Assembly (NCBI RefSeq): GCF_041199995.1
Contig: NZ_CP165646.1
Span: 1,364,001-1,428,000, forward strand
Direction: 5' to 3'
DNA: 64,000 nt
Source of the DNA: Leptotrichia sp. HSP-342
GTDB taxonomy: Bacteria; Fusobacteriota; Fusobacteriia; Fusobacteriales; Leptotrichiaceae
Positions 17,997 to 27,619 of the stretch are shown in pieces; the first letter of the stretch is position 1; each line of letters opens with the position of its first letter. A program made the position numbers and the translations under genes. The notes below the pieces were generated by a model. It was given only the letters and a program-made list of their open reading frames with translations. It was not told the origin of the DNA and did not search any database.

Positions 17997-18827
17997 TTAA
18001 AAAACCGCTATTTCATCAATTTTTACTGTTTCATCAACATTTACTACTCCAAAATGATTTTTCCAAAATACTTTTAATTCCATTCCAAACTCTAGAAACA
18101 GTAATTCCAAAGTTTTTATCTTTGCAACATTTTCTTTATTTTTTGGTTTATTTATATAAACTATTATTTTATTTTTTTCTGATTTTTGTCTATAAATAAG
18201 TGAATCCAGAAAAAAATACTTAATTCCCAATTTAAAGTTTTTCATACAGTTGACACCATTAATTTTTTCGTTATAAATCAAAAGTACTACATATCCCTGT
18301 TCTTCCCTATTCAAAATCGAAAAATACCGTTTTAAGTTTATTCCTAAAGTTCCCTTTTTTATATCCTCCGAAATTTTTTCACAAATAACATCAATCACTG
18401 TCGTTCCACTTGTAAAATCAAGTTCCTGTAAATAATTTATCGCATTATTTTCAATATTTTTCTTAAATTTTTTTAAAACAGATATATTTCCCTTTTTTTC
18501 TTCAACTATGCTGTCTCTACCTCTAAAACTGTTTATTTTAGACTCTTTTTTAGGTGTATTTTCCATTGTCAGATTTTTAATTTTAGTATCTTTTTCCAGC
18601 TTATTTTCAAACTCAAAAAAATTATCATAATAATTTACAAAACTGGTAAAAATTTTATTAAACCTCACATACGGATTTACTTTTACAACCTTCTTTTTCA
18701 CAATTTCATTATTCAAAAAATGTGCATTTACCTCAATATATGCTGAAACACTATTTTCCAACTCAAATTGCATATTCAGAGGAACTGCCCATATATATTT
18801 ATAGCCTTTTTTATTTTTATTCGCCAT
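17997..18827 (-). CDS. protein of unknown function, second gene of a linked set
   Basis: A 276-residue soluble protein beginning MANKNKKGYKYIWAVPL. It has a basic Lys-rich middle and a C-terminal segment LELLFLEFGMELKVFWKNH. The ATG at 18827 is chosen over an upstream TTG because AGGGGGT lies 6 nt before it. The start overlaps the end of the preceding gene by 11 nt, a sign of coupling. No known domain was recognised. Confidence 0.65.
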   Translation of the reverse strand: MANKNKKGYKYIWAVPLNMQFELENSVSAYIEVNAHFLNNEIVKKKVVKVNPYVRFNKIFTSFVNYYDNFFEFENKLEKDTKIKNLTMENTPKKESKINSFRGRDSIVEEKKGNISVLKKFKKNIENNAINYLQELDFTSGTTVIDVICEKISEDIKKGTLGINLKRYFSILNREEQGYVVLLIYNEKINGVNCMKNFKLGIKYFFLDSLIYRQKSEKNKIIVYINKPKNKENVAKIKTLELLFLEFGMELKVFWKNHFGVVNVDETVKIDEIAVF

Positions 18828-20094
18828 ACAAGTACCCCCTGCATTCAAATTCGTTATAATTATTCTGAATTTCTGAGATTAAAAAGCTAACCTTGTCTTC
18901 TGAATATTCATCAAAATCCTTTATTTCTACAAATAGATTCAATTTCGGCTTTTTATCAGAATATCCCTTTTGAAAATCATTTTTCAAACTTTCATTACAG
19001 TCATAAGTATCTATATTTTTTTCAATGTTTTCTTTAAAATTAATATCTTTTAACAAAATTTTATCTTTTGTAAATTCATATTCCAAAAAATATTTTTCTA
19101 AAAATGCGCGGCTTCTAGTATTTCTATTTTTTGTTTGAATTTTATCGATAAAGCTCTTATTTCTAAAATTTGTAAAATGAAAATAGTCTTCTTGATTCTC
19201 GCTACTTTTTCCATAAAGTTCAAGAATTTTTCTACATTTTTCGATTGGCTTTACTGAAAATACATCCCAAATATCGCCTGTATTTTTCTTTGAAAGAATA
19301 TTTAATTTGTTTTTTCCGCTGTAATAGCAACACAAAATATCTTCATTTTCATTATTTGATACCAAAATCTGTTCATCGCTTTCAAAATTTATTGTATATT
19401 CAAAAGATATGTCAATTTTTGTCGGACGTACAAAAATGGTGCTTATTATATTTTTCTTTTCAATATTCCAAAGCAATTCCCTATCTCTTAGAACTTTATC
19501 CTGAATTTCTTCAAAATCATAAGTAATCTCATATTTTCCATTTTGAATTTTCTCCAAAATATCCTGCGACATATCAAAACCATACTCAGCCAGTTTAATC
19601 TTATAACACCTCATAAAATGCGCCATATTAATAGTTTTCCATTTTTTTCCATTAAGTTCAAAAGAATTATACAATTTTTTTATTTCGTCAAAATATCTCT
19701 CATCTTTTACAAGCCTGACTTTAACCTCGTAATTATCTCCGTCAATGTCTATCCATCCAAAAAATTCTCTTTCCAAAACCTCATTAATCTTACGTAAATC
19801 CAAATTCAAATATACATTTTCCAAATAAATATCCTTATAATTCTCATCAATAATATCTATTTTATCAACCACAGGAAAAAACACTCCATCCATTTTAAAT
19901 ACATCTTCTTTTTCCACTAATACTGTTTCAACAAAAATATCTTCATATTCGGAACTCTCATTAATTTTTGCTTCTAAAAACTTATCTTTAATTTCCCGAA
20001 ATCTCTCCTGCATCTCCACATTCATCTCAAAAAACATCTCTCTCAGACTTTTTCCAAGCATTTCCTTTTCAAAAATTTCATTCTCTCTATTCAT
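18817..20094 (-). CDS. protein of unknown function, first gene of a linked set
   Basis: A 425-residue soluble, strongly acidic and Lys/Glu-rich protein. The helical N-terminus (KSLREMFFEMNVEMQERFRE) leads to GVFFPVVDKIDII near residue 70, then several mixed segments. It ends with an acidic EIQNNYNEFECRGYLYGE. I have a weak recollection of similar proteins encoded near contractile-injection VgrG genes in Clostridia, but cannot confirm it. Downstream genes overlap or follow closely. No signal peptide. Confidence 0.65.
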   Translation of the reverse strand: MNRENEIFEKEMLGKSLREMFFEMNVEMQERFREIKDKFLEAKINESSEYEDIFVETVLVEKEDVFKMDGVFFPVVDKIDIIDENYKDIYLENVYLNLDLRKINEVLEREFFGWIDIDGDNYEVKVRLVKDERYFDEIKKLYNSFELNGKKWKTINMAHFMRCYKIKLAEYGFDMSQDILEKIQNGKYEITYDFEEIQDKVLRDRELLWNIEKKNIISTIFVRPTKIDISFEYTINFESDEQILVSNNENEDILCCYYSGKNKLNILSKKNTGDIWDVFSVKPIEKCRKILELYGKSSENQEDYFHFTNFRNKSFIDKIQTKNRNTRSRAFLEKYFLEYEFTKDKILLKDINFKENIEKNIDTYDCNESLKNDFQKGYSDKKPKLNLFVEIKDFDEYSEDKVSFLISEIQNNYNEFECRGYLYGE

Positions 20095-20208
20095 AACCCC
20101 TCCAATATTTAATTATATTTTAATTTTATCATATAATTAAATTTTTTTCAAATATTTTTATTGATTTTTTAATTTTAAAAAAATATAAAATTTTAAACCT
20201 TTACATCA

Positions 20209-20237
20209 TTGTAAAACTGCAAAAAAAATGATAAAAT
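20209..20237 (+). promoter_or_regulatory. promoter of udk
   Basis: TTGTAA (20209-20214), a 17-nt spacer and TAAAAT (20232-20237) with an extended -10 TG. Confidence 0.55.
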
Positions 20238-20315
20238 TATTAGAAAATACAATAAGATACAATTCTTCTAAAAAATTCAAAAATTACAAAAATCTATTCA
20301 GGAGGAAATATTTTT

Positions 20316-20957
20316 ATGAGCTATCAAACTATAATTGTTGGAATTGCTGGAGGTACTGGTTCTGGTAAGACTAGTGTAACTCAAGCTATTATCAAAAATT
20401 TAGAAAGAACGGGAATTCATTCGATTTTGCTGGAACAGGATTCTTATTATAAGAGAAATGATCATCTAACTTATGAAGAGAGGGCTAAGTTAAATTATGA
20501 TCATCCAGATGCGATTGACTTTGACTTGCTTGAAAAGCATATACTGGCATTAAAAGATGGAAAATCTATCGAAAAGCCTATTTATGATTTCCAGGTTCAC
20601 AACAGGGTTAATGAAACTCAGCATATTGAACCTGCAAATATAATCATTGTTGAAGGTATTTTAGTACTTGCAATGGAAAAAATCAGAAGTCTTTTTGATA
20701 CAAAAATTTTTGTTGACACTGATGATGATGAAAGGCTGCTTAGAAGAATTGAGAGGGATTTAAACGAGCGGGCAAGAAGTTTTGAAAGTATAAAAAATCA
20801 ATATATTAATACTGTAAAGCCTATGCACTTGGAGTTTGTTGAACCTTCCAAAAGATATGCTGATGTTATAATTCCACGTGGAAAAGACAACAAAGTCGGT
20901 ATAAACATGGTAGCAAGCAGACTTAGATATTTGTTTAACAAAATGAATCAAAAATAA
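20316..20957 (+). CDS. udk: uridine kinase
   Basis: A 213-residue pyrimidine-salvage kinase (uridine/cytidine to UMP/CMP). The P-loop is GIAGGTGSGKTSV near residue 8, with LLEQDSYYK, NYDHPDAIDFDLL, KPIYDFQVHNR and IIVEGILVL all typical. The arginine lid LLRRIERDLNERAR is intact. AGGAGG precedes the ATG. It is followed 54 nt later by a flavoprotein gene on the same strand. Confidence 0.96.
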   Translation: MSYQTIIVGIAGGTGSGKTSVTQAIIKNLERTGIHSILLEQDSYYKRNDHLTYEERAKLNYDHPDAIDFDLLEKHILALKDGKSIEKPIYDFQVHNRVNETQHIEPANIIIVEGILVLAMEKIRSLFDTKIFVDTDDDERLLRRIERDLNERARSFESIKNQYINTVKPMHLEFVEPSKRYADVIIPRGKDNKVGINMVASRLRYLFNKMNQK

Positions 20958-21011
20958 AAATAATAAAATGAAAGGAGTGTATGATTCTTAAATTATCATA
21001 CAAAAAATATT

Positions 21012-22349
21012 ATGAAAATAGTTGTAATCGGAGGCGGAGCAGCTGGAATGATGTTTTCGACTCAATATAAAAAAGCAAATCCTGAAGATGAGGTTATTTT
21101 ATTTGAAAAATCCTCTTATGTGGCTTGGGCTGGATGTCCAACACCTTATTTCATTGCTGATGAATTGAAGAAAAGTGATGTTCTGCACGGAACACCTGAA
21201 AATTTTATAAATCGTGGAATTGAAGTAAAAATTCATCACGAAGTTACAGAAATAAATTTTCAGAATAAGACTGTAACAGTAAAAGGAAATGAAATTAACG
21301 GAATAATCTTTTACGACAAACTGGTAATTGCTGTTGGGGCAAAATCATTTGTGCCAAATATTGCTGGATACTCGAAGGATTTGGAAAATGTGTTTACTTT
21401 ATCTCACGCAGAACATGCCTTTAAAATAAAAGATTATCTTAACGAAAATAAATCAAAATTAAAAAATGCAGTTGTTGTAGGAGCTGGATTTATTGGACTG
21501 GAAATGGCTGAATCATTCAGAAAAAATGGATTAAACGTTACACTTATTGAAAAGGCTGATCAAATTTTTCCAAATGTTTCTGAAAACTTGAAAAAAAGAA
21601 TTTATAAAGAAATAGAAAATAATAATGTTGAATTAAAATTAAACTCTGGCGTTTCAGAAATAATTTCTGAAAATAATATAGCAAAATCAGTAAAATTGGA
21701 TAATGGGGAAACTGTAGACTTTGATATTGCACTATTTAGTATCGGAATTACTCCAAACATTGATTTCTTGCCGAAAGAATTAAAAACTGATTCTGGGAAA
21801 ATTGTTGTAAATGATAAATTTGAGACAAATATTAAAGATGTATATGCCATTGGAGATTGCGTTTTTAACAAATATTACAAAACTGATAGAAATTTATATG
21901 CTCCATTTGGAGATGTAGCAAACAAGCATGGAATGTTCCTTGCAAAACACTTATCTGGAAAAGATGTGAGCTGGAAAGGGCTAATCCGTTCTTTTGCAAC
22001 TTCATTTTATGATGTAAAACTAGCACAAACTGGACTTTCTCTAAAAGAAGCTCTGCAATTAGGATACAATGCCGATGTAGTTTCAATGAAAGCAATGTAT
22101 AAAAATTCTGGCTTTGAAGACTCTGTTCCTGCAAGTGCCGAAATTATTTACGATAAAGACAGAAAAATTGTTCTTGGTGGAGCAATGGTAGGAAAAGAAG
22201 CAGTAGCACAATTTGTAGATCAAATGGCTATTGTTATTGCTCTTGAAACACCTATTGAAAAATTCATAGAAATTGACTTTGCATATTCCCCAACAAATGC
22301 AAGTGTTTGGAATCCGTTATTAGTAACATATAGAAAAGTTATTAAATAA
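21012..22349 (+). CDS. FAD-dependent CoA-disulfide reductase / NADH oxidase family
   Basis: A 445-residue flavoprotein disulfide reductase. The N-terminal FAD motif is VVIGGGAAGM, with a single redox Cys at residue 42 in YVAWAGCPTPYF. A second dinucleotide motif VVVGAGFIGLEMAE lies near residue 155, and the FAD-binding YAIGDCV near residue 280. The C-terminal dimerisation domain is complete. The single Cys fits CoA-disulfide or polysulfide reductase and H2O-forming NADH oxidase alike; the GCPTPY context is unusual compared with the common NCGLPY. An oxygen or thiol stress role is inferred. Confidence 0.85.
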   Translation: MKIVVIGGGAAGMMFSTQYKKANPEDEVILFEKSSYVAWAGCPTPYFIADELKKSDVLHGTPENFINRGIEVKIHHEVTEINFQNKTVTVKGNEINGIIFYDKLVIAVGAKSFVPNIAGYSKDLENVFTLSHAEHAFKIKDYLNENKSKLKNAVVVGAGFIGLEMAESFRKNGLNVTLIEKADQIFPNVSENLKKRIYKEIENNNVELKLNSGVSEIISENNIAKSVKLDNGETVDFDIALFSIGITPNIDFLPKELKTDSGKIVVNDKFETNIKDVYAIGDCVFNKYYKTDRNLYAPFGDVANKHGMFLAKHLSGKDVSWKGLIRSFATSFYDVKLAQTGLSLKEALQLGYNADVVSMKAMYKNSGFEDSVPASAEIIYDKDRKIVLGGAMVGKEAVAQFVDQMAIVIALETPIEKFIEIDFAYSPTNASVWNPLLVTYRKVIK

Positions 22350-22362
22350 AACAGGAGTTTTT

Positions 22363-23145
22363 ATGAAAAAGAAAATTGAAAAATTACATAAAAACAAAAG
22401 ATTTCGTATAAGTTATCAGGTTATTTTTATTTTCTTGGCATTATACAGCTTTGTCACTACACTTTTAGATTTACATGGCGATATTAGCATTTTTAATAAT
22501 CCAATCCTGGAATTTATTGATGTATCAATTTATTTAATTTTTGCAGTGGATTATTTTATACGTTTTACAAATTCAGACAATAAATTAGATTTTATTGAAA
22601 GCAATATTCCTGATTTAATCTCAATTATTCCGTATTATTCTATTTTTAGACTATTCAGAATTTTTAAGATTAGACGTTTAGCAAGAGTTTTTAAGCATTT
22701 AAAGCTGACAAAAGCTTATTTGTCTGTAAAAAAATTCTACAAAAAAATAAAAAAAATCTTGAGAGCAAATGGACTTATTTATTTGTTAATATTTGCTGTA
22801 CTTGGAATCATAGTATCTGCCCTAATAGTTTCCTATGTCGAAAAACTCTCTTATTTTAATAGCCTATGGTGGGCTTTTGTAACTGCAACTACTGTTGGTT
22901 ATGGAGATGTCTATCCGCATACATTTATTGGAAGAATAATTGCTATTTTTCTGATACTGATTGGAATGGGAACTTTTGGAATGATTACGGGAGCAATCAC
23001 AAGTTATTTCTTAAATCGGCAAACTGATTTAATTCCAGATGATGATTTAGATGAATATGTTTTAAACTCCCAAAATTACACAGATACAGAAAAACAGGAA
23101 ATTATAACTTTTATACAATTTATAAGAAACAAAAGAAAAAAATAA
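22363..23145 (+). CDS. voltage-sensor type potassium channel
   Basis: A 260-residue six-helix channel. S1-S3 lie in the first ~100 residues, and an Arg/Lys-rich S4 follows (RLFRIFKIRRLARVFK). S5 is near 145-165, the pore filter TTVGYGD near residue 187, and S6 ends before the soluble tail from ~225. A Kv-like tetrameric K+ channel in the inner membrane is well supported. It begins 13 nt after the flavoprotein stop, so the two are co-transcribed. Confidence 0.92.
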   Translation: MKKKIEKLHKNKRFRISYQVIFIFLALYSFVTTLLDLHGDISIFNNPILEFIDVSIYLIFAVDYFIRFTNSDNKLDFIESNIPDLISIIPYYSIFRLFRIFKIRRLARVFKHLKLTKAYLSVKKFYKKIKKILRANGLIYLLIFAVLGIIVSALIVSYVEKLSYFNSLWWAFVTATTVGYGDVYPHTFIGRIIAIFLILIGMGTFGMITGAITSYFLNRQTDLIPDDDLDEYVLNSQNYTDTEKQEIITFIQFIRNKRKK

Positions 23146-23164
23146 ATTATACTAAAATCTTTTC

Positions 23165-23220
23165 AATACAGGAAGAACAGTAAGCTTTAACTAATCTTAT
23201 TATTCTCCTGTATTTTTTTA
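23165..23220 (+). terminator. intrinsic terminator after the K+ channel gene
   Basis: AATACAGGA (23165-23173) pairs with TCCTGTATT (23206-23214) over a 32-nt loop, then T7. It lies between convergent genes. Confidence 0.65.
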
Positions 23221-23230
23221 TTAACTGCTA

Positions 23231-24764
23231 TTAATTACTGTGAACTTTTTTCCCTTTAATTCTAACATCTGAACTTAATGATTCCATCGTTATTTCCTTC
23301 TCTTTCCCAATAATATTTATCTTAGAGCCATAAAAATCAGCATCCCCAATCGACTCTATCCCCAAATAATTATTAGAAGCCACTATCATATTTTGATTAG
23401 CCTTATTTACAAAATTATCTGCATTTTCAACTATATTTGGTGATTCTACGCTATATTTCTCAGCCGTTTTCACTTCAAAACTGTTCAAATTCAAGCTAAA
23501 ATTAAAATCACTCTGATTAACCTGAAAATTTCTTTTGGTATAATCACTAAACCTTCCATTTCCTTTATTGTTTATTGCCCACGACACTTTTGCAAATCGC
23601 TCGTCTTCATTTGGAAAATAAACTTCCACAGTATCATTTTCTTCAGGAGTGCAGAAAAATCCAGTATTTGTTTGCGAATAAAAAGTCTGATAACTTAATG
23701 GAAATCTTTTTATCCCATAATCATCGTACGCTTTGTCATTACTTTCATCATTGCTTCTTTCCTGAACAATTTTTTTTCAGCCCTTCTGCAAATCTGACTT
23801 CCATTTTCGCAATTCCGCTATCTTCAAACACCCGTTCAACATTTGCTTCAATTCTGCACCCTTTTATTTTTTCATTATATTTCTTGAATATGTGATAACT
23901 CTTCATATCCGTTGCTAAAAATTCACTTTTTAAAATAAAATCCTTCAAAAATATTCTAGTTTGCAATACAGAAAAACTGCCTTTATTCCCACTAGAATCT
24001 TTATCATTTCCTTCATTTTCTACAGCGTTTTCAGAAATAGAAACAGTATCTCCCAAATTTATTACTTTATTTGACTGCACTTTATAATATAGATTTTTAT
24101 AATCTCTTACCAGCGAATAATCTGAAAAATATTTATTTTCCTTCTTAATTTCTCCCATTTCTACGATTCCAAACAATATTATTCCCTGTTCTATTACAAA
24201 CATCCCCGTTTTTAATTGACTTGCAAGTCTTACCAAAAATTCCCAGTCTGTTTCATCAAACTGAACAATCAAACTGCCTATCTGCTTTTTCGCAATATCA
24301 GAATATTTTATTTCCAACTTTTTATCAGCATAATCCTTATTAATCTCATCAATTATATCTGAAAACATTAAATTCCTATCCTGAAAAACCCGATACTTCT
24401 TCTCATTTTTCCTGTCAAAAAGCACACTCTTAGAAAACGCCCTCATCAAAATCCTGCACCCATAACTCCCATAATCCAAAATCTCAAAATAATCAACAAT
24501 CCCACTAAAAACTTTTCTTTTTACATCCTTATCTGCATTAGCAAGCTCAATTTCAATCCCAACATCTTCCTTTTCAATAATTCTTTCCAAATTTTTTCTC
24601 TGCTCATCATCCATTTCCAATTGAATTTCCAGCTTCTGATGTTCATTAATATTTTCATCTAATACAAATTCCTGAATCACAAAATTCTCTAACTTTGTTT
24701 TATTCAGTATGATTCCAATATTTTTCCCTTCATACATATTTTCAACATTTACATCTTTACTCAT
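23231..24764 (-). pseudogene. VgrG/gpD-like contractile-injection spike protein, frameshifted
   Basis: Two adjoining reading frames form one protein of ~510 residues if one base is removed from an A8 run (T8 at 23770-23777 on the plus strand). The 5' part matches the phage late-control gene D / VgrG hub: a beta-rich start, FQDRNLMFSDIIDEINKDY and FDETDWEFLVRLASQLKTG. The rejoined sequence continues FPLSYQTFYSQTNTGFF into an OB-like VEVYFPNEDERFAKVSW and a beta-tail. As read, translation stops after AEGLKKNCSGKKQ. ATG 24764 is preferred because GAGGTGG lies just upstream. The shift may be a mutation, sequencing error or deliberate slippage. Confidence 0.8.
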
Positions 24765-24904
24765 TTTTACCACCTCAATTATTTCCTTTTATTAATTTTA
24801 TTTAATAATCATTTTACAGTTTTAATCCTTAAGTACTAAAATAACAATTATTTCTAATTTTTATAAACAGAATTGTTGTTAATAAATATTTTTTCAATGA
24901 TTTA

Positions 24905-25075
24905 TATATTTTTTCTTTTTTATAACGTAAAGGGGATCAATCGCCATCCCCTTTACAATCCCCGCTAGTCTAAGCATTTTTTTGAAACAAAAACGAAACT
25001 CGCTACGTAAAACTTCGCTCAAACAGTCGTTTTTATTCCAAAAAAATCACGACACTTTAAATTTAATTATAACAA
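24905..25075 (-). repeat. structured dispersed element, copy 1
   Basis: About 160 bp, matching 33898-34070. It contains a perfect 11-bp hairpin (24927-24937 with 24946-24956, loop CAATCGCC) and a 20-bp hairpin (24977-24996 with 25027-25046) around a conserved loop. The two mismatches of the long stem on the plus strand become G-U pairs in minus-strand RNA. It lies upstream of the VgrG-like gene. It is not a simple terminator, as no U run follows either stem in the right place. Confidence 0.8.
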
Positions 25076-25338
25076 TTATAATAAAAAAAATTTTCAAAAA
25101 TATAAATAAAAAGTAATTATTAGTCAAAATAATCTGAAATTTAAAAATCTTCTATTTTAGTACTTAATTGATATTTTTAAAATAAATTATTAATTAAATA
25201 TTAATATATATTTTATTATACTATATTTTTAATTAAATTTCAATTATAATTTTAAAAATAGCTATTGCTTAAAAGCAGAATATATAAATTATAATATTCT
25301 AGATAATAAATTTCTCAAACTCTTAAAAATCAGTACAT

Positions 25339-25845
25339 TTAATCTTTATCCCAAGATTTTGGATATATTTTAAATTTAATTAATATTAAAATAACAGGGC
25401 TAAAAAATAAAGCTATTATAAATTTAGCAACTAACATTTCGTAAAATAGATTAAATTCATCTTTACCATATTTATTTATATATTTTTTAGCTTTTTCCAA
25501 TTTAATTTTTTGAGAAAAAATTTTTTCTATCTCTTCTTTTGTTAAATTAAATTTCTTTTTATTATTATCTGAATAATTAATATAAAAATATTGGTTATTT
25601 TCCATTTTCCCTATTAAATAATTTTTATCCTGATTTGAAATTTCTTCTACAACAAAACAATCTAAATTACCTTTTGACTCACATATGTTTACTGAATAAG
25701 AAGAACTGGGTCCACTTTCAAGATAATAGTATTCATTTATATCCATAAAAGTTTTCTGTATAATTTCTCCTTTAAAATAACTTTCAAAACAAAAAATAAC
25801 TAGCAGTATTGTAAATAATTTAACAAAAATCTCAAATTTTTTCAT
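25339..25845 (-). CDS. membrane protein of unknown function
   Basis: A 168-residue protein with an N-terminal hydrophobic helix (about residues 7-22). An external-looking domain follows, with a possible disulfide pair (two Cys near residues 55 and 63). A second helix lies near residues 138-158 and a short basic tail ends SWDKD. AGGAGA precedes the ATG. It is between ychF and the structured repeat. No family was recognised. Confidence 0.6.
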   Translation of the reverse strand: MKKFEIFVKLFTILLVIFCFESYFKGEIIQKTFMDINEYYYLESGPSSSYSVNICESKGNLDCFVVEEISNQDKNYLIGKMENNQYFYINYSDNNKKKFNLTKEEIEKIFSQKIKLEKAKKYINKYGKDEFNLFYEMLVAKFIIALFFSPVILILIKFKIYPKSWDKD

Positions 25846-25861
25846 TTTAATCTCCTAAATA

Positions 25862-25906
25862 ATTTAAAAAAGCCCTTTAAAAAGCAACAAACTTAAAAAA
25901 GAGCTT
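25862..25906 (-). terminator. probable terminator of ychF
   Basis: In minus-strand RNA, AAGCTCTT pairs with AAGGGCTT (one U-G pair) across a 21-nt loop, then T6. Confidence 0.5.
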
Positions 25907-25927
25907 CTAAAATTAATAAATATTTTC

Positions 25928-27031
25928 TTAAACATTAAATCTGAAGAACATTACATCCCCATCTTGCACAATGTACTCTTTTCCTTCCAGTCTCATTGCA
26001 CCTTTTTCTTTTGCACCGTTCCATCCGTTTAGTTCGATGAATTTGTCGAAAGACACTACTTCTGCTCTGATAAATCCTTTTTCAATGTCTGTATGAATTT
26101 CACTGGCAGATTTTTGAGCGTTTGTTCCTTGTTTTATTGTCCATGCTCTTACTTCTTTTACTCCAGCTGTAAAATATGTGATTAGTCCTAACAATTTGAA
26201 TCCTGCTCTAATTAGTCTATTTAGACTTGGTTCTTTTATTCCTAATTCGTCAATGAACATTTGTCTTTCTTCTTCGTCTTCGATTTCGATTAGTTCTGCT
26301 TCCACTTTTGCTGAAAAGGTTACTACTTCGCTATCGTACTGTTTTGCAAATTCACGCACTTTTTTTACGTAATCATTTTCAATTCCAGCCGTCAAATCTT
26401 CTTCCGAAATATTTGCGGCAAACATCATTGGTTTTACTGTTAAAAATTGATAAACTTTTATTAATTCCTCTTCTCTTTGAGTAAATTCCAATGTTTTTAA
26501 TAATTTAAATTCTTCCAGATGAACTTTACATCTTTCAAGAACTGCGACTAATTCTTTTCCTTCTGCGTTTCCTCCACGAGCCAGCTTCTGATTTTTCTGA
26601 ATTGCCCTTTCAACTGTGTCTAAATCAGCAAAAATCAATTCTGCATTAATCGTTTCAATATCTCTTATAGGATCAACGCTTCCTTCCACGTGAATAATAT
26701 TGTCATCATCAAAACATCTTACAACCTGACAAATTGCAGCTGTATTTCTAATGTTTGATAAAAACTGGTTTCCTAGTCCTTCCCCTTTTGATGCACCTTT
26801 TACAAGTCCTGCAATATCTACAAATTCAACTGTCGCTCCAACCGTTCTTTCTGGATTAACTACTTTCTCCAGATCTTTTAAACGTGGATCTGGCACGCTT
26901 ACAAGCCCTACATTTGGCTCAATTGTTGCAAATGGATAGTTTGCCGCCTCTGCATTCTGTGTTTTTGTTATTGCGTTAAATAATGTTGATTTTCCTACGT
27001 TTGGTAATCCTACAATTCCTATTCCTATCAT
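25928..27031 (-). CDS. ychF: redox-regulated ATPase YchF
   Basis: A 367-residue Obg-family P-loop protein that prefers ATP (the OLA1 homologue). [18 protein letters not shown] is followed by the YchF-specific [13 protein letters not shown] and [18 protein letters not shown]. The C-terminal TGS-like domain has [18 protein letters not shown] and GFIRAEVV sequence. It binds ribosomes and influences stress responses in other bacteria. It ends a run of minus-strand housekeeping genes and starts 24 nt after the UDG-like gene. Confidence 0.97.
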   Translation of the reverse strand: MIGIGIVGLPNVGKSTLFNAITKTQNAEAANYPFATIEPNVGLVSVPDPRLKDLEKVVNPERTVGATVEFVDIAGLVKGASKGEGLGNQFLSNIRNTAAICQVVRCFDDDNIIHVEGSVDPIRDIETINAELIFADLDTVERAIQKNQKLARGGNAEGKELVAVLERCKVHLEEFKLLKTLEFTQREEELIKVYQFLTVKPMMFAANISEEDLTAGIENDYVKKVREFAKQYDSEVVTFSAKVEAELIEIEDEEERQMFIDELGIKEPSLNRLIRAGFKLLGLITYFTAGVKEVRAWTIKQGTNAQKSASEIHTDIEKGFIRAEVVSFDKFIELNGWNGAKEKGAMRLEGKEYIVQDGDVMFFRFNV

Positions 27032-27054
27032 TATTTTTTATTTCCTTTCTTCTT

Positions 27055-27588
27055 TTATAATTTTTCCAAAATTTTTATTAATTTCCATTTTTCCTTATCT
27101 GTCGCTTTAAACAAATAAGAAATATCGTAAATCGGTACAACCTTAATTTCTCCATAAAAATCAAACACTTTACCCACCAAATCTTTTATATCCTCTTTTT
27201 CTACATTTTCTAAAAGTGATTTAGTTGCCCTTTCTCCAACTGTTACAATGTACTTTGGATTAATCAAGGCAATTTGTGCTACAAGAAACTCATTACACTT
27301 TGTAATACTGTCTTTCTCGATTAAATTACCATGTGAACTACATTTTGTAAGAGTTGTAAAATAACATTTCTTCAAATCAAGCTTTGAATACTCCAAAAAT
27401 TTTTTAAAATATTTTCCATTTCTGTCAATCAAAAGTTTATGTTTTACATCCTCTTCCTCACTTATGCTATCCAGCACAAATAAAATTTCTGCCTTTTTAT
27501 TCCCTTCGCCAACAATTGGATTAATTCTAGTTTTTTCTAATATACATTTAGTACAAATGTCGATTTCCAGCTTTAAGTCATTCCACAT
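27055..27588 (-). CDS. divergent uracil-DNA glycosylase superfamily protein
   Basis: A 177-residue protein patterned on family-4 UDG. Cys12 and Cys15 (CTKC) and two more Cys in CYFTTLTKC and ITKCNEFL could hold the 4Fe-4S cluster; PIVGEGNKKAEILFVLD and NPKYIVTVGERATKSLL match UDG4 strands. The catalytic motif normally read GEAPG is replaced by LDSISEEED, and the HPS-type motif is degenerate (YDISYLF). It may have lost or changed glycosylase activity. Gene order with ychF and the YycJ-like gene is tight. Confidence 0.7.
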   Translation of the reverse strand: MWNDLKLEIDICTKCILEKTRINPIVGEGNKKAEILFVLDSISEEEDVKHKLLIDRNGKYFKKFLEYSKLDLKKCYFTTLTKCSSHGNLIEKDSITKCNEFLVAQIALINPKYIVTVGERATKSLLENVEKEDIKDLVGKVFDFYGEIKVVPIYDISYLFKATDKEKWKLIKILEKL

Positions 27589-27619
27589 AACTTTTTTCCT
27601 TATTCTTTATTCTAATATT

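Noticed and set aside
17172..20094. Interpreting the three unknown genes plus toxin-antitoxin as a single defence island
   Set aside because: The toxin-antitoxin pair has its own promoter and no nuclease, helicase or ATPase domain is visible in the unknown proteins.
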